From NCBI RefSeq assembly GCF_002159085.1, contig NZ_LZRU01000032.1:1-53216 (forward strand): a stretch of 53,216 nucleotides of DNA, in the 5' to 3' direction. Origin of the DNA: Thermobacillus sp. ZCTH02-B1 (lineage in GTDB: Bacteria; Bacillota; Bacilli; Paenibacillales; Paenibacillaceae). The stretch's first letter is position 1, and each line of letters starts with the position of its first letter. Of the stretch, positions 45,621-53,102 are shown piece after piece. Made by a program: the position numbers and the translations under genes. Under the pieces are notes generated by a model. That model searched no databases. It worked only from the letters and a program-made list of their open reading frames with translations, and was not told where the DNA came from.

Positions 45621-46832
45621 TCACACCTTCCAGATCTTCGTCTCGTCCATCCACGCGAGCGCGTCTTCGACCGAAGAGGCGAGGACGTTCACGTGGCCCA
45701 TTTTGCGCTTCGGCGCGGCATCGCGCTTGCCGTACAGATGGAGCGACGGCTTCACCCGGAGCCTTGCCGCCGCCTCGTCGGGTTGCGCGAATCGCGCGAT
45801 GACCGGCTCCAGATGCCGGCCGAGCACGTTCACCATGACGACCGGCGTCAGGAGCGCCGGGTCGCCGAGCGGCAGGTTGCAGATCGCCCGGACGTGCTGC
45901 TCGAACTGCGACGTGCGGCAGGCGTCCATCGTGTAGTGGCCGCTGTTGTGCGGCCTCGGCGCCAGCTCGTTCACGAACAGCCCCTGCTCCGCCGACCAGA
46001 ACATCTCGACGGCGATCAGGCCGACGACGTTCAGGCCCTCCGCGATCCGCACCGCGAGCTCCTCCGCCTCCCGCCGCACGGCCTCCGGCACGCGGGCGGG
46101 CACGATCGACAGGTGCAGGATGTTCTCGACGTGGACGTTCTCGGCGGCCGGGAACGTCCGGATCTCGCCGCGCGGGCTGCGCGCCGCGATGACGGACAGC
46201 TCCTTGTCGAAGCGGATGAACTGTTCGAGGACCAGTTCGGTCTTCGCCCTGCTCAGCGCGTCGTAAGCCGGCTCGATCTCCGCTTCGCTGCGGATGACCC
46301 ATTGGCCCTTGCCGTCGTAGCCGCCGGTCGCCGTCTTCAGCACGCAGGGGAAGCCGAACCGTCCGGCCGCCTCCCGCAGGTCCCCGAGGCTGCGGATTTC
46401 GGCGTACGGCGCGACGCGCGCGCCCGCCGCTTCCACGGCCCGCTTCTCGCGCAGCCGGTGCTGCGTCGTGCGCAGAAGTGCGCTTCCCTGCGGCACGTAC
46501 GCTTCCGCCTCCAGCAGGGCGGCGACGTCCGCGTCGACGTTCTCGAATTCATAGGTGATGACGTCGGCGCGCCGCGCAAGCTCGCGGGCGGCTTCGACAT
46601 CGTCGTAGGCCGCGACGATCTGGTCCGCGACCTGGCCGCAGGGGGCGTCCGGCGTCGGATCGAGCGCGACGAACCGGTAGCCCATCGCGCTGCCCGCAAG
46701 CGCCATCATGCGGCCGAGCTGGCCGCCGCCGAGCACGCCGATCGTCGCGCCGGGCAGGATCGTCCGCGGCTCCGCGCGGAAACCGCCGGGCAGCGCGGCA
46801 GCCGTTGTCCGCAGATTCGCGCCCGCGCTCAC
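45621..46832 (-). CDS. purK: N5-carboxyaminoimidazole ribonucleotide synthase
   Basis: A 403-residue ATP-grasp enzyme, AIR + bicarbonate + ATP to N5-[40 protein letters not shown] and [17 protein letters not shown] are characteristic. The N-terminus has about 27 extra residues before the Rossmann start. GTG at 46832 overlaps the purE stop by four bases (GTGA), so it is translationally coupled. Later starts would remove the extension, and this start is therefore open. Confidence 0.95.
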   Translation of the reverse strand: MSAGANLRTTAAALPGGFRAEPRTILPGATIGVLGGGQLGRMMALAGSAMGYRFVALDPTPDAPCGQVADQIVAAYDDVEAARELARRADVITYEFENVDADVAALLEAEAYVPQGSALLRTTQHRLREKRAVEAAGARVAPYAEIRSLGDLREAAGRFGFPCVLKTATGGYDGKGQWVIRSEAEIEPAYDALSRAKTELVLEQFIRFDKELSVIAARSPRGEIRTFPAAENVHVENILHLSIVPARVPEAVRREAEELAVRIAEGLNVVGLIAVEMFWSAEQGLFVNELAPRPHNSGHYTMDACRTSQFEQHVRAICNLPLGDPALLTPVVMVNVLGRHLEPVIARFAQPDEAAARLRVKPSLHLYGKRDAAPKRKMGHVNVLASSVEDALAWMDETKIWKV

Positions 46833-47314
46833 AGCGTCTCACTGCTTTCGATCACTTCTTGCGCGATCCGCTTCCGCCGCGCCTCGATGCGCTGCGCGAG
46901 CTCCGGATCGAACGCGGCGAGGATCTGCGCCGCGAGCAGGCCGGCGTTCGCCGCTCCCGCGTTGCCGATCGCGACCGTCGCGACCGGCACGCCGGCCGGC
47001 ATCTGCACGATCGACAGAAGCGAATCGAGCCCGTTCAAGTTCGAGGACTTGACGGGCACGCCGATGACCGGCAGCGTCGTCTTCGCGGCAACCATGCCGG
47101 GCAGATGCGCGGCGCCGCCCGCGCCGGCGATGATGACTTTCAGTCCGCGCGCCGCCGCCGTCTCGGCGTATTCGAACATCAGATCCGGCGTGCGGTGCGC
47201 CGAGACGACCCGCTTCTCGTACGGAACGCCCAGCTCTTCGAGGATGTCGCAGGCATGCTTCATCGTCTCCCAGTCCGACCTGCTGCCCATGATGACGCCT
47301 ACGAGTGCTGTCAT
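46829..47314 (-). CDS. purE: N5-CAIR mutase
   Basis: A 161-residue class-I PurE that converts N5-CAIR to [44 protein letters not shown] and [26 protein letters not shown] are diagnostic. It is the first gene of the pur operon. ATG at 47314 has AAGAAGG upstream. Transcription comes from 47725-47754 through a guanine riboswitch leader. Confidence 0.97.
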   Translation of the reverse strand: MTALVGVIMGSRSDWETMKHACDILEELGVPYEKRVVSAHRTPDLMFEYAETAAARGLKVIIAGAGGAAHLPGMVAAKTTLPVIGVPVKSSNLNGLDSLLSIVQMPAGVPVATVAIGNAGAANAGLLAAQILAAFDPELAQRIEARRKRIAQEVIESSETL

Positions 47315-47426
47315 GAGAAACCTTCTTTCCGCCTGTGTATTCGTCGATGCATCCGCCGAACCGTCACGCGGCCGGCAGGGCATCGGATCCTTGTTCTCAT
47401 CTTCCCCCGCCCGGGCCGGCGGCATG

Positions 47427-47473
47427 AAAAAAATCCGCCGCGCCTCCCTTGCGGGAGCTGTCACGCCGACGGA
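47427..47473 (-). terminator. Riboswitch-controlled terminator in the pur leader
   Basis: On the minus strand, TCCGTCGGCG (47473-47464) pairs with CGCGGCGGA (47442-47434) with one G/U and one bulge. A CTCCC-GCAA-GGGAG hairpin lies inside, and seven Us follow (47433-47427). It sits 112 nt before purE. The 5' edge of the stem (GTCCG) is also the 3' part of the antiterminator partner at 47470-47482. Confidence 0.75.
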
Positions 47474-47482
47474 CTTCGAGCC
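47470..47482 (-). promoter_or_regulatory. Distal antiterminator strand pairing with the aptamer P1 3' strand
   Basis: The minus strand reads GGCTCGAAGTCCG. The 3' side of the aptamer (47629-47617) reads CGGACTACGAGCC. They pair at 12 of 13 positions, with a single A/A mismatch. Formation would break both P1 and the foot of the terminator, giving read-through without guanine. Confidence 0.7.
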
Positions 47483-47616
47483 TGCGGATGCCGGACGGCG
47501 GGCCGGATTCCCCGCGCGCCGCCGGAACGTTCCCCCGCGGAGGCCGCACGGGAAGGAATCCGGACAAGACAGCACAAGGCTGCCCCGTCCGGGGCAACCC
47601 GCGTCCTGTCGCCGCT
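47483..47616 (-). promoter_or_regulatory. Hairpin-rich linker between aptamer and terminator
   Basis: Two self-contained hairpins fill the linker. One has GGTTGCCCC/GGGGCAGCC (47599-47591 with 47586-47578) inside GACAG/CTGTC. The other is closed by CCGGATTCC/GGAATCCGG (47563-47555 with 47511-47503). Together they would shorten the distance between the two antiterminator strands. Confidence 0.55.
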
Positions 47617-47618
47617 GG

Positions 47619-47685
47619 CTCGTAGTCCGGAAATTTACGGTTCCCGGGTAGAGACGTCCGGGCCATATTCCCGGACTTATACGAG
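47619..47685 (-). promoter_or_regulatory. Guanine-type purine riboswitch aptamer
   Basis: On the minus strand the aptamer runs CTCGTATAAG, then CCGGGAATATGGCCCGG (P2 with its loop), TCTACC, then ACCGTAAAT and CCGGACTACGAG. These are the conserved purine riboswitch core elements in order, with P1 formed by CTCGT/ACGAG. The specificity base before UACGAG is C (GGACUACGAG), which pairs with guanine; adenine riboswitches have U. It is located in the pur leader, about 33 nt after the expected transcription start. Confidence 0.93.
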
Positions 47686-47724
47686 CGTCGAATCTTATGG
47701 TTGACAAAATATTCAGCCACCATC

Positions 47725-47754
47725 AGTGTACCAGCGGCGGGGGGCGAATGTCAA
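47725..47754 (-). promoter_or_regulatory. Sigma-A promoter of the pur operon
   Basis: On the minus strand, a perfect TTGACA (47754-47749), an 18-nt spacer and TACACT (47730-47725) lie just upstream of the riboswitch. Confidence 0.75.
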
Positions 47755-47756
47755 CC

Positions 47757-47803
47757 GAAAAGACGAACATTTTATGTCGTCAAATCACGAACGTTCGTAT
47801 TTT
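47757..47803. promoter_or_regulatory. Two inverted PurBox-like sites
   Basis: AAAGACGAACATT on the plus strand and AAATACGAACGTT on the minus strand each match the Bacillus PurBox AWWWCCGAACWWT at 11 of 13 positions. They face each other with 24 nt between CGAAC and GTTCG; Bacillus sites have 22-23. They end a few bases upstream of the -35 box, the place where PurR acts in Bacillus. No purR gene is in the window. Confidence 0.5.
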
Positions 47804-48064
47804 TTGCTCGTCCGACCCGCCGGACAACTGCCACCGGATGTCAAATAACTGCACATTCCCCACCGTAAGCCGAATAAAGCCGTCCGGCCGCACCGCTTTC
47901 TCCCGGCCATCCTCCCGTCGTTCCGTCCCGCGCGATTTCCGCTGGCAAACCCGTTCCGGTTGTGCTACGATCGACTGCGTGCGCCTCGGATGGCGCCGCC
48001 GCGGAAACGCCGATTCCGGCCGACCGAGAACCGACAAGCGACTTTCCCGAGAAGGAGACATTCT

Positions 48065-48613
48065 ATGCATTATCGGAACATGACGCTGGACGAACTGAAG
48101 GACGATCTGATCCGAAGCGCCCGGAAAGGCTACCCCGTCTTCATCGCGGGCGCCCTGTACTGGCTGGCGATGGGGACGCTCGGTTTCTTCCTCGAAGGCC
48201 AGACGCTCGCGCTTTGCTATCTGCTCGGGGTCGGCGGCATTTTTCCGCTCGGGCTTCTGCTCGGCAGGCTGCTCAAGGCCGACCTTACGTCGAAAAATCC
48301 GCTCGGCGCGCTGGGCGGCATCGTCGGCGGCATCCAGGCGTTCTTCCTGCCCCTGTGGATCGTCATCTACCTGGAGCGGCCCGAACTGGTTCCGTTCGCG
48401 ATCGGGCTGCTGGCGGGATCGCATTTTCTTCCCTATACATGGATCTACCGGAGCAGAACGTACCTGTTCCTCCCGTTCGCGATGGCGGCCGCGTCGTTTT
48501 TCCTCGGCTACGTCTTCGACCGGCTCGCGTTCTCGGCGCTGCCCTTCGCGATGGCGGTCATCTACCTGGCCGCCGCCGCCGGACTGGCGGCCGAGTCCCG
48601 CCGGGCCGGCTGA
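48065..48613 (+). CDS. Integral membrane protein, DUF7010-like
   Basis: A 182-residue membrane protein with about six hydrophobic segments and a short hydrophilic N-terminus (MTLDELKDDLIRSARKGYPV). The pattern of that N-terminus followed by FIAGALYWLAMGTLGFFL resembles the uncharacterised DUF7010 group, but I am not certain. No catalytic motif is seen. AAGGAGA is 7 nt before the start at 48065. It is divergent from the pur operon and has a weak candidate promoter (CTGGCA-18-TACGAT, 47942-47971). Confidence 0.7.
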   Translation: MHYRNMTLDELKDDLIRSARKGYPVFIAGALYWLAMGTLGFFLEGQTLALCYLLGVGGIFPLGLLLGRLLKADLTSKNPLGALGGIVGGIQAFFLPLWIVIYLERPELVPFAIGLLAGSHFLPYTWIYRSRTYLFLPFAMAAASFFLGYVFDRLAFSALPFAMAVIYLAAAAGLAAESRRAG

Positions 48614-48617
48614 CAAC

Positions 48618-48640
48618 CGGAAACCCCGTTCCGGTTTCCG
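48618..48640 (+). terminator. Hairpin directly after the membrane-protein gene
   Basis: CGGAAACC (48618-48625) and GGTTTCCG (48633-48640) form an 8-bp perfect stem 5 nt after the stop codon. There is no U-tract, so its role as a terminator is uncertain. Confidence 0.4.
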
Positions 48641-49010
48641 CACCCTGGCGCCTGCAAATGCGTCCTCCCAATGAGCCATCCTTCGGCCCGGGCCGCCCCG
48701 GCAATCCAACCGGCGTCCGCCTCGTCACCGCGGCCCGGCCGCAGCGCCATTCCCGATGACCCCCTCCCGGTTATGCCATCCGTCCGTCCCCGAAGGCTTC
48801 CCCAAAAGCTTCCTCAAAAATGAAAAACAAAACCTGACGCATCCTCCCCGCCTTTTGTGGATCGGCACAAAATTCCCGCCTGCGTTTGTTTTTGCTTATA
48901 GGTTTGTGTAATCAATCTTAACACCATCATGGCACTCTCTTAAAATGGGTGCAAACAAAGAAAACGTCCATGCATCCATGGGCAGGCGCAACCATGACGG
49001 AGGTGGGAGT
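48641..49010. other. Intergenic region without recognised features
   Basis: Between the membrane-protein gene and the next lipoprotein gene. The last ~130 nt are AT-rich and probably hold a promoter, but no box pair is convincing. No riboswitch or repeat of note was seen. Confidence 0.4.
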
Positions 49011-50132
49011 ATGGAGAGAGCGAAGGAGCGGGGCGCACGAGGGGAGCGAATCGGATCGGCGTTCATCCGGCAGACGGCGGCCTTCCTCTGCCTGATCGGG
49101 ATCGTCGCCCTGGCATCCGCCTGCGGCGGCAACGGCGGGCGGCCGACGCCGACGCCGGCGCCGGCCGATACCGGGACGGCGTCCGGCGGAGAGAAGAAAG
49201 AGACGGAGGCGGCCGATACGGAAGGCGAATCCGCCGGGCAGCGGGAGCTGGTCAAGGTCACCCAGGTGACGAACTGGTTTGCCGAACCCGAACACGGAGG
49301 CCAGTATGCCGCGCTGATGAAAGGATTTTACGAGGAAGCCGGTCTCGACATGACGATCCTGCCCGGCGGTCCGCAGGTATCCGCAACGCAGATCGTCGGC
49401 TCCGGCAACGCCGAATTCGGCATGACCCAGGCCGACAGCCTCCTGCTCGCCCGCGAGCAGGGCATTCCGATCGTCGCGATCGCCGCCACCTTCCAGAAAA
49501 ATCCGCAAGGGTTGATCTACCACGCCGACCAGGACATCCGGGACTTCCCCGACCTGAACGGCCGGACCGTATTCGTGGCGCCGGGCGCGGCCTATTGGGA
49601 ATATCTGAAAAAGAAATACGACCTCAAGGTCGAGGAACGAAGCTATACCGGGTCGCTGGCCGGCTTCATCAGCGATCCGGCGTCGGTCACGCAGGGGTAC
49701 ATTACGTCGGAACCTTTCTCGCTGAAACAGCAGGGCATCGAGACGGGCATGCTGCTGCACGCCGACGCCGGATACGACCCGTACGCCAACGTCCTGTTCA
49801 CCACGGAAAGGATGATCCGGGAGCGGCCGGACCTGGTCCGGGCGTTCATCGAGGCGTCCGTCAAAGGCTGGGATTACTACAAGGATCATTACGAAGAGAT
49901 CCATCCGTTCCTCCGGGAATACAATCCGGATCTGACGCTGGAAGCGATGGAATACGGGGCGAAAGCCCAGATGGACCTCGTCTACGGCGGAGACGCGGCG
50001 GAAGGCGGCGTCGGCATCATGACGGAAGAACGCTGGCGGACGCTGGCGGACCAGATGCTGGAGATCGGCATGCTGAAAGAGGACCCGGATGTGACCAAGG
50101 CGTTCACCAACGAATTCCTCCCGGCCCGATGA
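49011..50132 (+). CDS. NMT1/ThiY-type substrate-binding lipoprotein (orphan)
   Basis: A 373-residue lipoprotein. The signal peptide ends at ALASACGG (Cys at about 38), followed by a Thr/Pro/Glu-rich linker to about 80, then an NMT1-like binding domain. KVTQVTNWFAEPEHGGQYAALMKGFYEEAGLDMTILPGGP is typical of ThiY and nitrate/taurine/pyrimidine-precursor binding proteins. SGNAEFGMTQADSLLLAREQGIPIVAIAATFQ and TGSLAGFISDPASVTQGYITSEPF continue the fold. ATG at 49011 has GGAGGTGGGAGT. No permease or ATPase gene is adjacent, so it must share a transporter encoded elsewhere. It is 80 nt upstream of the amidohydrolase gene, which suggests that both serve one heterocyclic or pyrimidine-like substrate. 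Confidence 0.9.
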   Translation: MERAKERGARGERIGSAFIRQTAAFLCLIGIVALASACGGNGGRPTPTPAPADTGTASGGEKKETEAADTEGESAGQRELVKVTQVTNWFAEPEHGGQYAALMKGFYEEAGLDMTILPGGPQVSATQIVGSGNAEFGMTQADSLLLAREQGIPIVAIAATFQKNPQGLIYHADQDIRDFPDLNGRTVFVAPGAAYWEYLKKKYDLKVEERSYTGSLAGFISDPASVTQGYITSEPFSLKQQGIETGMLLHADAGYDPYANVLFTTERMIRERPDLVRAFIEASVKGWDYYKDHYEEIHPFLREYNPDLTLEAMEYGAKAQMDLVYGGDAAEGGVGIMTEERWRTLADQMLEIGMLKEDPDVTKAFTNEFLPAR

Positions 50133-50212
50133 AGCGGCATCAGCCGGTCGCCATCCGGATTCGGTCCACCCGTTGCAGGGATTTATATTTTCTAAGGAAG
50201 GAAGGGATCCCG

Positions 50213-51586
50213 GTGAGCAAGATGGTGCTGTACAATGTCCGCGTTCCGCTGCTGGACGGGGACGGCGGCGGAGGGCTGTACACCCTCGAGGCGGAAAACG
50301 GGAAATGGTCGGCCGTCATCCCGCAAAGCGGGTTTGTCCATCCCCCCGGTGCGGTTCCGCTGGATGCCTGGGACGGGCGGATGCCGGAACCGCCCGTCCG
50401 GTTCGATGCGGGCGGGAAAATCCTGTTGCCCGGGCTCGTCGACGCCCACATGCATTTGGACAAATCGTTCTCCCTTCCCTACGTCGGCAACGCATCCGGC
50501 ACCCTGGAGGAGGCCGTCCACAACTATGCGGAAGCCTGCCCGTCCTTTTCGAAGGACACGATCCGACAGCGGATGCTGCGGGCGGCGCTCCTCGCCGTGT
50601 CCTACGGCACGTCGGCGATTCGCACGCACCTGGACTTCCATGTGGAGAAGGGCCGGGACGTCGCCATGCGCACGGTGGAGGCGGCGCTGGAAGTGAAGGA
50701 AGCCCTGAAACCCTACGTGACGATCCAGCTGTTCCCGCTGATTCCCCAGAACCACATCACCCCCGGCACGATGGAACTGGCGGAAGAAACGATCCGGATG
50801 GGCGTCGACGGCATCGGCGCGGCGCCCCACCTGTCGGACGATCCGAACACGGGAATCGACCGGATCTTCCGGCTGGCCGAGCGCACGGGCTGCCCGGTCG
50901 ATTTCCATACGGACGAAAGCGACGATCCCGCCGTCCGCACGGTCGTGCACATCGCCCGGCGGACAATGGAGCTGGGCTTCTCCGGCCGGGTGACGGTCGG
51001 CCACCTGTGCTCGCTCGCCGCCATGAGCGACGAGGAAGCGGAACCGATCATCCGGCTCATGGCGGAGGCCGGCCTGAAGGCGGTATCGCTGCCCGGCGCC
51101 AACCTGTATCTGCAGGGAAGGCATGACCGCTATCCGGTCCGGCGCGGCGTGACGCGCATCCGGGACATCGCCGCGGCGAGCGTCCCCATCGCCGTCGCGT
51201 CCGACAACATCCACGACCCGTTCCATCCCTTCGGGCGGGGGGATCTGCTCCTGATCGCGCTGATTGCCGCCTATGCGGCACACCTGGGCAGCCCGTCCGA
51301 CATGCGGAAGCTGCTTCGCATGATCACGGTCGTCCCGGCCGGCATTCTCGGGCTGGCCGATTACGGCGTGCGGGCGGGATGCCGGGCGGATTTCGTCATC
51401 TTCGACGCCGACTCGCCGGAGATGCTCCTGACCCTGCTGCCGGAGCGCCGCTGGGTGTACCGCGGAGACCGGTGGCTGCGAATCGCCGCGCCCCCCGCCG
51501 GCTGGAGCGAGGCCGCGCTGCAGCGATACTGGGACGAGGCCGCCTCCCTGCCGGTCTGGATCAACCGGGAGGAGAAGGCCGGATGA
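50213..51586 (+). CDS. Cytosine-deaminase-like amidohydrolase
   Basis: A 457-residue metal-dependent hydrolase of the amidohydrolase superfamily. The HxH metal motif is in LLPGLVDAHMHLDKSF (H79, H81). Further ligand-type residues are in DFHTDESDD and VGHLCSLA, and in the catalytic aspartate loop VASDNIHDPFHPFGRGDLL. The HLDK and SDNxxDPF patterns point to the cytosine deaminase/isopropylammelide hydrolase branch, which removes amino groups from pyrimidine or s-triazine rings. The exact substrate is unknown. The N-terminal ~65 residues are longer and less conserved. GTG at 50213 follows AAGGAAGGGA. It overlaps wrbA by four bases. Confidence 0.9.
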   Translation: MSKMVLYNVRVPLLDGDGGGGLYTLEAENGKWSAVIPQSGFVHPPGAVPLDAWDGRMPEPPVRFDAGGKILLPGLVDAHMHLDKSFSLPYVGNASGTLEEAVHNYAEACPSFSKDTIRQRMLRAALLAVSYGTSAIRTHLDFHVEKGRDVAMRTVEAALEVKEALKPYVTIQLFPLIPQNHITPGTMELAEETIRMGVDGIGAAPHLSDDPNTGIDRIFRLAERTGCPVDFHTDESDDPAVRTVVHIARRTMELGFSGRVTVGHLCSLAAMSDEEAEPIIRLMAEAGLKAVSLPGANLYLQGRHDRYPVRRGVTRIRDIAAASVPIAVASDNIHDPFHPFGRGDLLLIALIAAYAAHLGSPSDMRKLLRMITVVPAGILGLADYGVRAGCRADFVIFDADSPEMLLTLLPERRWVYRGDRWLRIAAPPAGWSEAALQRYWDEAASLPVWINREEKAG

Positions 51587-52299
51587 CGCCCGCCCATATC
51601 CTGGTCATCTACTACAGCGCGTACGGCCACGTCTTCCGGATGGCGCAGGCCGCGGCGGAAGGGGCGTCGGAAGCGGGATGCCGGGTGCGCGTCGTGCGCA
51701 TTCCGGAGATGGAATCCGAGAAGAACCGCAGGGTGTATCTGGACAAACGGGGCCGGTCCGGCCCCTTTCCTTCGGGGCTCGATGAGCGGTTCAAGCCGGA
51801 AGCGCGCTTCAAAATGTATGAAACCGCGCTCGAATGGCAGAAGGACATTCCCATTGCCACCAACGACGACCTGCGCCGGGCGGACGGGATCCTCTGGGGG
51901 TTCCCCACGTATTACGGCATGATGCCGTCCCAGGTGAAGCTGTTTCTCGAGTTCGCCGGCGAATTGTGCTCGCAGGGAGCGCTGGAAGGGAAGCCGGCCG
52001 GATTCTTCACGAGCGCCGGCTCCATCCATACGGGCCACGAGGCGACGCTGCTCACGTCGATGGTGCCCCTCTTTCATTTCGGCATGATCATGGTCGGCCT
52101 GCCCTACACGGAAAATCCCGAATATCTCACGGGCGAGGCCATCGGCTGTTCGCCGTACGGGGCGTCCACCCTGGCGGGGCCGGACAGCTCGCTCACCCCC
52201 GATCCGCGAGAACTGCTGATGGCCAGGCGGCTGGGCCGGCGGGTGGCGAACGTCGCCGCCGCCCTGAAAGCGTCCGGCTTCATCCGGCATCCGGACTGA
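51583..52299 (+). CDS. WrbA-like FMN-dependent NAD(P)H:quinone oxidoreductase
   Basis: A 238-residue flavodoxin-fold protein of the WrbA family. HILVIYYSAYGHVFRMAQAA is the FMN phosphate loop, GILWGFPTYYGMMPSQVKLFLE and GKPAGFFTSAGSIHTGHEATL follow, and EAIGCSPYGASTLAGPDSS closes the site. Members reduce quinones by two electrons. It is about 40 residues longer than WrbA, because of an insert after RIPEMESEKNRR. ATG at 51583 overlaps the amidohydrolase stop (ATGA), so translation is coupled. In this operon it may act on a product of the ring hydrolase, but that is a guess. Confidence 0.92.
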   Translation: MTPAHILVIYYSAYGHVFRMAQAAAEGASEAGCRVRVVRIPEMESEKNRRVYLDKRGRSGPFPSGLDERFKPEARFKMYETALEWQKDIPIATNDDLRRADGILWGFPTYYGMMPSQVKLFLEFAGELCSQGALEGKPAGFFTSAGSIHTGHEATLLTSMVPLFHFGMIMVGLPYTENPEYLTGEAIGCSPYGASTLAGPDSSLTPDPRELLMARRLGRRVANVAAALKASGFIRHPD

Positions 52300-52336
52300 T
52301 CCGGTCCATGGACAACCGCGGACCTTGATCCGACCC

Positions 52337-52575
52337 GGTCGGGCGGGGCCCGAACCCGCGTATAGTACCGCCGGACACGCACTTAACGGTCCCGCGGACC
52401 GTTAACTTGCCTCTTCACCCCGTTCGAGCGACCGTTAACGGTCCCGCGAACCGTTATCCACCCCAATCGGGCGGGGCAAGCCCCGCCGAACGCGCACTTT
52501 ACGGTTCCGTGGACCGTTAACTTGCCTCTTCACCCCGTTCGAGCGACCGTTAACGGTCCCGCAGACTGTTAATCG
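52337..52575. repeat. Palindrome array, copy 2 (115-nt period, four hairpins)
   Basis: The first palindrome is perfect: TTAACGGTCC (52383-52392) with GGACCGTTAA (52396-52405). Others have arms near 52436-52442/52450-52456, 52499-52508/52511-52520 and 52550-52558/52564-52572. GACCGTTAACGGTC occurs whole at 52430-52443 and 52545-52558. The unit repeats after exactly 115 nt, with internal steps of 52 and 63 nt, the same as at 12943-13190. The spacers align too (ACTTGCCTCTTCACCCC against ACGCGGCTCCGCCCCCC). A further partial unit begins at about 52337. Confidence 0.9.
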
Positions 52576-52858
52576 CCCGTACGGGCAAAACCGGCCCGCA
52601 CCACGGCAGACAGATCGGCCGACCCGGCCTCACTTTTTTCGGCGGCTTGTTCCTCAACACCAGATTTTTCAACCCATTGCGTTCGTAATCGCGCGCGTAT
52701 TTTTCCTCAATCTCAGACTCCCGCGCGAAGTGTTCCTTCGTCAACCGGGCGACGGAACCGATCTCTCTCAGCAAATCCCGACGGGACAACCGGCTCTGCA
52801 GCAACTGCCTCAATACAGGCGGTTTTCCAGTCAGGATTTTAAATGAACAGGGAGTCAA
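52550..52858 (-). CDS. Uncertain open frame, possible gene remnant
   Basis: A 102-residue frame opens with TTG at 52858 and has no convincing ribosome site. Its middle part (LSRRDLLREIGSVARLTKEHF, then SEIEEKYARDYERNGLKNLV) looks protein-like, with alternating charge and helix-forming residues. Its last 20 residues read through the palindrome array, so the natural end is lost. I do not recognise the family. It lies next to a transposase fragment, which suggests a broken mobile-element or accessory gene. Confidence 0.25.
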   Translation of the reverse strand: MTPCSFKILTGKPPVLRQLLQSRLSRRDLLREIGSVARLTKEHFARESEIEEKYARDYERNGLKNLVLRNKPPKKVRPGRPICLPWCGPVLPVRAINSLRDR

Positions 52859-53102
52859 GCGGACTTTTTCCGCTCGGCTCCCTGAACTTTTGCGTCTATG
52901 GCTGCCTTCTTGAGCATATTTTTTTATCCTAAATTTCGAAAGCCCATTGTTTCGGTAAAATCACGAGATGTTAGCGCATAACACCCTGTAAATAACAGGG
53001 AAGTTCCCAGCCAGACAACTCCCCGTCAGCGTTGAAAGGTATTCCTCCCCCCTCCCCCACCGCAAGGGGCTTTTGGTTTTCCATGTAAAATTGTGGGAAT
53101 CT
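52859..53102. other. AT-richer flank of an insertion sequence
   Basis: The stretch is visibly lower in GC than the rest of the window. It contains the palindrome CCCTGT-AAATA-ACAGGG (52984-53000), which may mark or lie near the end of the insertion sequence whose transposase ends at 53103. No gene is convincing here. Confidence 0.4.

Noticed and set aside
47701..47730. Plus-strand promoter starting at TTGACA 47701
   Set aside because: No acceptable -10 box at 16-18 nt, and it overlaps the minus-strand pur leader.
47788..47799. LexA box at ACGAACGTTCGT
   Set aside because: Bacillus LexA sites need GAAC-N4-GTTC; here the halves touch. It is better read as part of a PurBox pair.
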